Assembly: GCA_948567375.1 (NCBI GenBank)
Contig: OX419760.1
Span: forward strand, 14,694,001 to 14,758,000
Direction of reading: 5' to 3'
From: Lunularia cruciata
Taxonomy: Eukaryota > Streptophyta > Marchantiopsida > Lunulariales > Lunulariaceae
DNA: 64,000 nt
This document shows, piece after piece, positions 55,991 through 64,000 of the stretch. The notes beneath the pieces were generated by a model that had not been told where the DNA came from, ran no database searches, and saw nothing but the letters and a program-made list of their open reading frames with translations. How positions within the stretch are numbered: position 1 is the first letter of the stretch; every line of letters starts with the position of its first letter. The translations under genes were made by a program, and so were the position numbers.

Positions 55991-56984
55991 GTATGACGAT
56001 TCACTCTCACATCAATCTAAGAGGCATAATCACAAGCCTCCCATGGTGTTGGTTTAGCATCCATCACACCTATTGATACTAAAGCTTTTGCTTTCTTCTT
56101 CCTCTTGTCAAACTCAAACCACCTCTAGGTTCCTTTCTCAAAGTAGGATTCAAAGCAATCAATTGGCCTATTGTGATGTTAGCCTTCTGACTACCAACAT
56201 CCTCCAAGACATTGTAGTTCTATTGTTGCTTTGAGATCAAGAATTCTTCCATCCCCAACTTCTTCCTTGGAGTCTTTGTTGTTGATGGTGTTAAAGTGCT
56301 TGTGCAAGTGCTCCTAGTATGCATAAGAGTATCTTGGCTAATCCTTGAGAAGAGTGCACATCCTCTGCAAAATGAGCTCTCTTCTTCTCTTGAGCCAAAA
56401 GCTCCAAATTAAGACTCGTGGAGTTTGAGCACTCTTCCTTCTTAGACTTGCTCTCAACCACATCTATGGGTGTTATCCCCTTACCTTTGTTTGGATTAGG
56501 AGCCATTGGGTTTCACTACCTCCTTTCCCTCTATTGGCTCTCTCATAACCTCTTCCTCCATGGTAAGTGGAATTTGGGCAATTCCTTTGGATGTGGCCTC
56601 TTCCTCCACAACCAAAACAATCTCTATCATTGAAATTATTGGCTGGTTGGCCTGTTCTATATGGATAGTTTCCATAACTCTTAGGTCCTCTCCCTACATT
56701 CTGATCCACTTCTCTCTTCTCTCATAGGTACACTACATTGATCTTGAGATTTGCAAGTTGTTTTGTGATGGTTTGAAGTGGATCCTTTGGTAGGGGAACA
56801 AGAATTGGAGCAACTTCTACTTGTGGTGAAACCTTTGTCACCAAAATATCAGAATTTCCACCATACTTGTAACCTCAAGGAGGATGCGCAATCTCCTTCA
56901 CCACCAAATCACTCTCATCCCCTTCCAAACTCTCCTCCATACGAATTACGATTTTGATACCTTCAACCTTGGAAAAAGGTTTCT
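55991..56984 (-). pseudogene. R1c gag, C-terminal part
   Basis: The frame 56709-56473 holds the CCHC knuckle CFGCGGRGHIQRNCPNSTYH and MDQNVGRGPKSYGNYPYRTG. The 56506-56291 frame continues with PNPNKGKGITPIDVVESKSK. The left end of gag's capsid domain stops at 56984 (KVEGIKIVIRMEESLEGDES region), where LTR F begins. A 271-bp part of gag, equivalent to 2958-3228 of R1a, is missing at the F junction. Confidence 0.88.
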
Positions 56985-57427
56985 TGTGACAACCCGGCAA
57001 ATATCATTTTTGTGGTAACCAGGCAAGTAAAGTTCATTCCCACAGAGTTACTATTCAGAATTGGTCAAATACAAAACAAAGTAACAACTTCAATTCTTCT
57101 TTGGTTCTTCTTTAATCTCTCAAGTAGAAACTACACCCAAAAGAGAGTAACAAGCACTTATTTGCAGCCTCGTCACAACAATTTGTCACACTTAATCACA
57201 ACTCCATCAAATTTGGCCAAACAATCTTGATTGTGATGATTCAGGCTCTCCCTAAAATGGCACTTCATTGCAAAACAACTTTGCCTCATGATTGTGTTCC
57301 ACCCCTCCACTGAAGGCACAACTTCCTCAATCAAAATTACTTCACATCAACTCTACACAAATGCAAAATACTACCAACACTACAATTCTTCTCAAATTTG
57401 TCAAGGCATTGCTCCAATTGACTTCAT
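56985..57427 (-). repeat. Solo R2 LTR 'F', left segment
   Basis: The U5 end of a reverse-strand R2 LTR (+ strand TGTGACAACCCGGC at 56985), cut at 57427 by LTR E. F totals ~2.5 kb without E. Confidence 0.9.
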
Positions 57428-57891
57428 TGTGGTACCCACATTTTTCATTTTGGATGAGTTTTGAAGAAGAAGTGCCTTGCTGAAACCAAATGGAGAAGAA
57501 ATGAGTGGAAAGTTGTGTTTTGATCAGACCCAAGGAAGTCGACTTCATGTCAGAGGAAGAAGGACTTGGACTAGATCAGACCCAAAGAAGCTTACTTAAT
57601 GTCAGAGGAGGAAAAAAAAACTTGGAGCAGACTGCAAAGGAGGGCAGACCCGAAGGAGGAATGAAGGTTACAAGCCAGGAATACTACGGGTGTCATATCT
57701 CAGTAATGACAAATCCAAATCAAGCGTGCTATATTTTGTTACGAGCGTCTCATTCAGGGCTTTCCATTGCTACCAAAATCATAGAGTTTGGAGGTCTATA
57801 CATGAAATTACAAGCATTTGAAGTTTTGGGAGTAGATGTATAGAGTAGTTTAATGTCTTCGGGTTGGTGTCTTCGGATCAATATGACTTCG

Positions 57892-57947
57892 GACTTCAGA
57901 CTTTGGACTTCAGACTTTGGACTTCAAACTTTGGACTTCAGACTTCG
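57892..57947 (+). repeat. 14-bp tandem repeat in LTR E
   Basis: Four consecutive units of GACTTCAGACTTTG (one with AAA, one with TTCG) at 57892, 57906, 57920 and 57934, with ragged related sequence on both sides. LTR D has only one or two units at the matching place (47870-47935), so the array expanded in this lineage. Confidence 0.85.
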
Positions 57948-58266
57948 GACATGAGACTTGAGACTTTGGACTTCAGGTTTACACGACTTTGGGTTATGAG
58001 ACTTTGCCTCAAGATGAAGATGACTAAATCCGAGGTAGCTAGACCTTGGAGTGCAGTGAAGGTGACTTCGAGAATCTTGCTAGAGGTATTAGAGGAAGTT
58101 AGAGTAAGGAAAGAAGATAGTTAGGATACCCATGACTTCAATTTCAGTTCTGATTGAAGATAAGGGAGAATTAAAAGAGAAATAGTAGAAGTGAATAAAC
58201 CCAAAGTGCAAGATCAGACTGTAAGTGTCTTCGGGTCAGTTACATGAGTGATTAAGAGAAAGTGGG

Positions 58267-58611
58267 TTGCAAATTGAAGGCGTAGATAGTGTACCCATGC
58301 TTTCAATTACAATTCTTGATGAGGACATAGTAGAATTAGTAAAGGAATTGATAGTAGCTAGACCCAAAGTTGTAGAAGTAAGAGTGCAGGTGTCTTCGGA
58401 TTTGACATTTGACATTTTAGAGAAGAGTGGGTCGGGAGATAGAGATTTAGAAGGATTACTTGTGATAGGAATTGTAGATCAAAGTGGAGAATTAGTAGAA
58501 TTGGTAGAGGAAATAAGAGTTGTGAAACCCAAGGATATAGTAGTAGGAAGTGAAGTTACTTTGGGTTTGGGTTTGAAAGCCGAGGAAGAAGTAGACATTG
58601 GATTGGATTAG
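58267..58611 (+). pseudogene. Tail-only remnant of R2 U3 ORF (LTR E)
   Basis: 115-codon uninterrupted frame carrying only the conserved tail of the U3 protein: ARPKVVEVRVQVSSDLTFDI, LEKSGSGDRDLEGLLVIGIV, VELVEEIRVVKPKDIVVGS and the ending EEEVDIGLD. The N-terminal domain and coil of the long LTRs are absent, replaced by unrelated sequence (57440-58200). The ATG at 58267 (MQIEGVDSVPML) may be fortuitous. D holds the matching remnant. Short frames of this length also arise by chance. Confidence 0.6.
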
Positions 58612-59408
58612 TAATAGATTTGAGATTTGAAGAGGCAGATATGAAGAGGTGCATTGTCATTACGGATCTACAGATTTATAGAGTTATTAGGAAGCAATAT
58701 ATTAGGAAGATAATTGTCGATTGCTTCACTATTTAAGAGAGGCATTCGCAATCTTATGTTGTTTAGTGCTCATAATTTCTAAGAATAGATAAAGCGAAGT
58801 GTTGTGAAGCAATGCTTGTTGTTTGAGCTTGATTCCGAGTATCAACTTTTAGTTTGCGTTTGTGAGTGTGTGGAGAAATTCAAATTGCAAGTCAATGTGC
58901 TTGTTGGATGTTGGATTTCACAGCCTTGATCTTCATTGTGTGTGTTTGATCTTGAGTGAAGTGCAATCAAAGCAATGTCTTCACAGATTTGAGAGGAATT
59001 GTATTGTTGGTAGTATTCTACATTTGTGAGTGCAGTGCAAAGTTGATGTAAAGCAATTTCAATCAAGGAAGTTGTGCCTTTAGTGGAGGGGTGGAACACA
59101 ATTCTGATCCAAAGTTGTTTTGCAGTGAAGTGCCATTTTTGGGAGAGCCTGAATCATCACAATCAAGATTGTTTGGAAAGATTTGATGGAGTTGTGATTA
59201 AGAAGTGTTAATTTGTTACAAGATTGTGAATCAGTGCTTGTTACTCTCTTCTAGGTGTGGTTTCTACTTGAGAGATTAAAGAAGAACTCAAGAAGAACTA
59301 CATTGTTATTGTTTGACTTTGTATTTGACCAATTTTGACTCGTATCTCTACAGGAACAAACTTTACTTACCCAATTACCACAAAAGTGATATTTGCCAAG
59401 TTGTCACA

Positions 59409-61471
59409 TTCACTCAGGATCAAACACACAAAATGAAGATCAAGGCTATGGAATCCAACATCCAACACACACACTAACTTGCACTTCAAAATTCTCCACA
59501 CACTCACAAACACAATCACAATGTTGATACCCGGAATTAAGCTCAAGCAACAAGCACTAAAATCAGCACTTCGCTTTATCTATCCTCGGAAATTATGAGC
59601 ACTAAACATCATATGACTGTGAATGCCACCTTTAAATAGTGAAGATATCAATAGTTATTGACAAGTATACCGTTCTACAACAACTTTCCTAACCTGCAGA
59701 TTCAAAATTACAATGCACCTCTTCATATATGCCTCTTCAAATCTCAAAATTGTTACTATTCCAATCCAATGTCTACTTCTTCCTTGGCTTCCAAATCCAA
59801 TGTAACTTCACACACTACTCTATCCTTGGGGTTTCACAACTACTAATTCCTCTACCTATTCTACTACTACTTCTTCTTCTTGTTCTACAATTCACTCTTA
59901 CTGCTTGTGTCACCACTCTACAATGTGAATTTGGGTTCTTCCTCCTTGTCCAAGTCTTCTGACTTGTCCTCGGCCTCCCCTTCTGATTCTTTGTTTGAGG
60001 ACATGATTACCACCAATTCTTTCCTTGATTTTACCTTCTTGATCTTCCAAGGTCTCATCACCGCTACTTCTTCTTCTTCTCCTTGTCAACTTCTCTTCTT
60101 TGACTTTGGAGTGTTCACTTTCATTTTCTTGCTCTGCCCCGTCTGCACATAGTTCTCATCACTGCTCCTTATTTGCAAGATGTATTGTTGCTCCTTCGTG
60201 TCAGCATCTCTTCTCAAATTGGGGTGGAAGTGCAACACCATCTTGTGTCTCTTTGACATGTTCAGCAAGTTCAGTCCCAAGTAGAAATGGGCTGCAAATG
60301 GTACAATGTAGTGTGGGGGCGACTTGTCTTGCAAGTTCTGAACCATTTGTCTTGCACGATGATGAAAGCACTTTTCCCAATTGATTGGCTCTTCTCCAAA
60401 CATCTTGTGGAAGAACACCACTTGATGTTTCATCACATAAATTGTTTGCTTTGGCATCAAGATAGCCATCATTGCACTTATGATGCCTCTTCTCACTAGG
60501 TCCTTATAACTCTCAACTTTGTAGCCATTCTTCATGCATTTTGAAGAGAAGGTGTCTCTCACTTCTTGGGTTTCTTTTGCTACTTCTCCCTTCTCCAAGA
60601 ACGTGGCTCCCAACTCATCACCCACCTCTCTTCCAAGTACTAACCTCCAATCTGACTCTGTCCATCAAGCCAGATTTCCTCTCTCCCCTTCTTCCTTGGA
60701 GCCATTGAGACATCTACTCTTGATGATCTCAATCATGAAACTTGGAAAGCTAATGTTCTAGTTCGATGCTAGAAACTGGAACATTAGCTCAATGGAATGT
60801 GATCTAAAGCCTACTCAAGACTTTGATTATGGCGATCACATCTAATCTCCAAATTGTATGATTTCTCACTATGAATTCAAAGTTCTTCTTCCTACCTCCC
60901 ATCTTACTCTCTTCCACTCTAGGTTGGTGGCTACTCTTCCTATTGATTCCCAGACTAACTCTCCTGACTTCCTCTTGACACACCAGCATATCTTTGACTA
61001 CACTTCCTTTTCTATGACCTCCCATAGGACAACTTCTTAATGGTGTTGGAAAATTACTTGTCATTGCTTTGTCTCTAGCCCAAATCTTAAAGTAGCGCGC
61101 TTCCTCCGTCTTTCTTCACTTTGAATTTCTACCAAGAAATCACACCTCTTTCATGCTCTTGTCACTATCAATTTCCTCCTGCTCATAGGCCAGCCATTTT
61201 TTGTGCACGATACCTTCTTGAATGTCCAACCTCAAAGGAAAGATGTTACACTATCCTAGCCTCAGGTTGAGCACCCCCAAGACAAAGTCTCCTTACTTTG
61301 GGTTTCAGGCTAAGAAGGCAAATCTGAGTACTTTGTCTTTTGACACAAAGTCACTTTTCCTTAGGTTACAACCCGAAGACACCATTCTTGCCGTTTGATG
61401 TCATATAGGTGCAATATGACTTCTTCTGTACACTTCTTCTTCAAAAATAAGGAAAAAAAATGTGGGTACCA
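59409..61471 (-). repeat. Solo R2 LTR 'F', right segment
   Basis: Continuation of F, ending at 61471 (reverse strand TGGTACCCACATTTTTT). The U3 ORF is internally deleted: at ~59890 the tail is joined directly to the acidic linker, so the ~1.2-kb coiled coil is gone. The flank to the right is R1c gag (AGACTCTTCT). Confidence 0.9.
59795..61064 (-). pseudogene. R2 U3-encoded protein in LTR F, coil deleted
   Basis: ATG at 61064 (MTSNFPTPLRSCPMGGHRKG), 407 bp into the LTR. N-terminal domain: 61064-60804 (RNHTIWRLDVIAIIKVLSRL), then the clean 179-codon frame 60625-60086, which covers most of the second half of the domain (NGYKVESYKDLVRRGIISAM, HQVVFFHKMFGEEPINWEKC, PPHYIVPFAAHFYLGLNLLN). The acidic linker remains. 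The coil is missing, and the tail is degraded near 59800. Confidence 0.8.
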
Positions 61472-61695
61472 AGACTCTTCTTGCACATCTCTCCTCTCTC
61501 TCTTTTAGTATTCTGACTCATACCATGTAAGTGCTACATCCTCAAAGAAATCTGGTAATAATATGGCCTACTCATTCTTCTTCCTCTCACTGTTTTCTAT
61601 GCAAGCTCTCTTGAAGTCTCTCACAAACATCTTCACATCTTCTCTATCCTTGCCAAAGAAAACTGAAAAGTTCCTCCTCTTAACCCCTCGCTATT
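61472..61695 (-). pseudogene. R1c gag, N-terminal part
   Basis: Reverse strand equivalent of 3229-3435. It reads from the gag start region (SVFFGKDREDVKMFVRDFKR) to LTWYESEY-type sequence, and is cut by LTR F. The original start near 61695 is damaged. Confidence 0.75.
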
Positions 61696-61929
61696 GTTCT
61701 TTTCTCTCAAAGTTTTTTCTCTTTTCTTTTCTCTCACTCTATAACTAATAGAGTATGTACATGACTCACACCATTTGAGAGTTATCAACCCTAGGGAACA
61801 CACAAGGTTCAAGTTGCTCCAAGATTTTTATAGCAACATCAAATCCTAGAGTGCATATTAATCAAACCCTCATGGATAGTTTATCTATAAGTTGAAACAT
61901 TATCTCCATCATTAATCTTAAGAACTAGC

Positions 61930-62384
61930 AAATGAATGTGGTAAAATTTCTGTAGTTGTACCAAGACTCTCTCTAAGATCCTTCACCAAAGTCTCCAAAA
62001 ATGCTTTTACTCCACTACACTCATGTCCTTTTGGAAGTCCTTCAACTCCACAACCTCACACAACTCATTGGTCTTAGATCTTATCCCTCCCAATCTTGGT
62101 GAAGAAGGTCCAACATTGAAACCCAAGTCAAGTAATCCTCTCCTTTCCCTCAGTCTCTTGCTCTCAAAGATCAATGGATATGAACTTGCCTTGTGTTCCT
62201 TCTCTCCACATAGAAAGCACTTAGACTCACTCTTTCCTCCAAGTGGTGTAGGTTTTTAGATCCTCTCAACACTCTCTTCAAATTTTATTCTAAATTACCT
62301 TTTCCTTAAATCCACCCTTAAAATCACCTCAAACCCTTGAGGAACCTTGTTTAGTCTCAATTTCCACTCTTGATGACCATCCAT
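61930..62384 (-). pseudogene. R1c extra ORF upstream of gag, CCHC-type
   Basis: Second copy of the R1 upstream ORF: MDGHQEWKLRLNKVPQGFEV from 62384, two stops, then CFLCGEKEHKASSY (last Cys changed to Tyr) and RERRGLLDLGFNVGPSSPRL. A frameshift near 62040 follows NELCEVVE. The CFLCG motif is preceded by Lys where R1a has a stop. Confidence 0.65.
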
Positions 62385-63206
62385 GTTCCCAAGATGAATT
62401 TAAACATTCAAACATGCTTTTTGTTGCTCTCAAACTCCTCATGCATGAGATCTCAACTCTATAAAATTAACCCTTCCTCACAATGTCACTCAAATCTCTC
62501 AATTGGTATGTCACCGTCCTCTAAAATTGTTTATAATAAATCCCAGCTCTATGGTGTCCCTCCTTGAAAAATTTCAGATCTTCTCATTGAGCCATTTGGC
62601 CTAGGCATCTTTCTATTTAGCACAAATATCTCAGATTTGGTCTGAAAACAACCTCTCTTACTTTAAAAACTCTTACTCCATGCACAACCATGATCTCTCT
62701 CTTATTTTTGTGTTTAAAGGTAGGATACAATGCGCTGAATTTTCTTGGAAATTGTCAAAACAATCCAATGAAAATTGAAGAAATTGCAAACTTTGTACAA
62801 TTTTCCAAAGAGCATGGAGTTGTGGGAGCAGTTTACCCTATCAACTTTCCAAAATTCTAACCCAATGTGCATAGTAACTCTCACAATAATTTCAAGTGTG
62901 CTAATTGAAGAATAACCTAAGATATCATGTTTAGAAATTTCAAGTCCAAACCTGAAACTTGAGATTTTGCCCAAAATCACCTTAATCCTCAAAATCACAA
63001 AATCTCTCCAAATCCTCTCATGTGTACAAGATGTACAAAATGACCTCAAACACATCATAATGAATAATAGGGTATTCAAATAGGTCCAAGTTCTCTAACA
63101 TAAGTTCAGCTCTCTCCTCCCCAAAAGTTCTCTCCAAGTCTGCTCTCATGGCCTCCTTCTATCTAATATAGAATTGTATGCAAAACATTTCTTGCCTTCT
63201 AGAGAG
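62385..63206 (-). other. R1c untranslated leader
   Basis: 822 bases homologous to 4142-4977. Only short frames are present and no gene is recognised. Confidence 0.6.
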
Positions 63207-63226
63207 GTCCTAACAATGGAACCAAA
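63207..63226 (-). promoter_or_regulatory. R1c primer-binding site
   Basis: The reverse strand TTGGTTCCATTGTTAGGACC is a drifted version of the R1a site at 4978-4997. Confidence 0.6.
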
Positions 63227-63228
63227 AA

Positions 63229-63903
63229 TGTGAGCCGGCTTTTCTCTCACTCAAGATGGCCTTTGATGGTTATTATGGTAGTGCACTATGGACTAAGAAG
63301 GCACGGTACTCCAACTCCATCATACTCCTCCAAGGCTAACACTCCAAGACTCAAGACATTGCTCACTAAGAGAGAGATAGTTGCAAATGAAAGGATGATG
63401 AGTACCTCCTCACCCCTAGTTTATATACTTGTGAAATAATAACATACCAAAATTACAAATTATTGGATTAACTCAAGTTACTAGGCTAAAAGTCAAATAA
63501 AGTCAAAAAGCTAAAGGAATATCTATCCTCATGGGAATATTCTTTTAAGCATGTGGTCTTATCTTGACCCAACCACTAAGTCAAGGATTTCTTCACATGG
63601 GCTATCCTTGGACTATAGAAGAATCCAAAACAAAAAGGCTTTTTGGTCCAAGAGTTCTTAACTCTTTCCTCAAAACCAAATACTTAGGAATAATACCAAG
63701 TCAATATACTAGAATCCAAAATATTGGTGCTCATCTTTTCCACTTCCTCTAAACTAAGGTCACCTCTATCTTGCTATGACCAACTTTAGCTAATCATGAC
63801 TAATGTAGAACCATCCTTTATCTATATAAGTAATATTTCTCAAGAACTTGTAATACCAAGCTAAATATCACAATACCACACACATGCATAAATGGGTGTT
63901 ACA
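63229..63903 (-). repeat. R1c 5' LTR
   Basis: 675-bp LTR, reverse strand TGTAACACCCATTTATGCAT...GCCGGCTCACA. It is collinear with R1a 5002-5691 with small deletions. Confidence 0.93.
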
Positions 63904-64000
63904 GCCCTGTGTACTAACAATGGCTACAAAGTGAAGTCCTATTGGGACCCAATCAAGTGGAGCATTGTGGGCACGTGTGATAATGGGTATGTTTGAATCC
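63904..64000 (+). repeat. R2c 3' LTR, continuation past R1c
   Basis: Forward R2 LTR sequence (AATGGCTACAAAGTGAAGTC, GCATTGTGGGC), matching LTR L at 31440-31500 and the NGYKVESYK motif of the U3 ORF. It continues past the window edge. Confidence 0.8.

Larger units (their letters stand above)
57428..59408 (+). repeat. Short-type solo R2 LTR 'E' (1.98 kb)
   Basis: Forward strand TGTGGTACCCACATTTTTC...CAAGTTGTCACA, flanked by TTCAT (57423-57427) and TTCAC (59409-59413). It is collinear with D. It contains a 14-bp tandem repeat (57892-57947), a tail-only U3 ORF (58267-58611) and a TATA-like CTATTTAAGAG at 58729. A solo LTR, since no interior sequence is present. Confidence 0.92.
52432..63903 (-). 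mobile_element. R1c: Ty3/gypsy retrotransposon, left LTR truncated
   Basis: Reverse-strand R1 copy with 5' LTR 63903-63229, primer-binding site, leader, extra CCHC ORF, gag (interrupted by F), protease, RT, RNase H, integrase and polypurine tract. Only 240 bp remain of its 3' LTR (52672-52433). It is inserted in the R2c 3' LTR. The missing ~450 bp of LTR, and probably some R2c sequence, were deleted at the left border, so no target duplication is readable. Confidence 0.92.

Noticed and set aside
1..64000. tRNA, rRNA or ordinary host genes between the elements
   Set aside because: Each inter-element stretch could be assigned to R1, R2 or S. The tRNA-like sequences are primer-binding sites of 18-20 bases only.

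Overview
The window is nuclear DNA from a plant with a large, repeat-rich genome. Every stretch I can assign is Ty3/gypsy LTR retrotransposon or one further insertion; no host gene, tRNA or rRNA was recognised. A gymnosperm-like genome is my guess from the density and decay of elements; the sequence does not prove it.

Two Ty3/gypsy families account for almost everything. Family R1 has 0.69-kb LTRs (TGTAACACCC...), gag, PR, RT, RNase H and integrase, and an extra CCHC ORF upstream of gag. Family R2 has very long 3.7-kb LTRs (TGTGG... to ...GTTGTCACA), a ~6.1-kb gag-pol interior, and an open reading frame of about 850 codons lying inside each LTR, in U3. Both primer-binding sites resemble the complement of plant tRNA-Asp.

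Layout, as layers. (0) An old R2 copy in + orientation ('R2c') underlies the window: 26815-27388, 49387-52431 and 63904-64000. (1) Inserted into it are R1b (+, enters from the left, ends 26814), solo R2 LTR 'C' (-, 27389-49386 with interruptions) and R1c (-, 52432-63903). (2) R1b carries an R2 LTR 'J' (ends 8021) and a complete R2 element 'R2a' (+, 10288-26509). C carries a complete R2 element 'R2b' (-, 28735-45078) and short solo LTR 'D' (46456-48370). R1c carries solo LTR 'F' (56985-61471). (3) J is cut by R1a (-, 1-5691). R2a's pol is cut by an unrelated TG...CA element 'S' (17520-20091) that holds a 104-bp tandem array. R2b's 3' LTR is cut by a 5'-truncated R2 LTR 'L' (about 31428-34304). 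F is cut by short solo LTR 'E' (57428-59408). The exact element ends and the target-site duplications (ATTCT/ATTCC, TCTTT/TCTTC, AGTAT/AGTAC, ATTTT/ATTTT, TTCAT/TTCAC, CCGG/CCGG) can be read directly.

The most interesting content is the U3-encoded protein of R2. Its layout is a conserved N-terminal domain, an acidic linker, a long coiled coil and a conserved C-terminal tail. It recurs at the same place in the R2 LTRs here, including divergent subfamilies. Because it lies upstream of the LTR TATA-like box, genomic RNA would carry it after pol, in the 3' LTR, an arrangement recalling retroviral genes encoded in U3. All copies in the window are broken, so it is described here as a fossil gene family.
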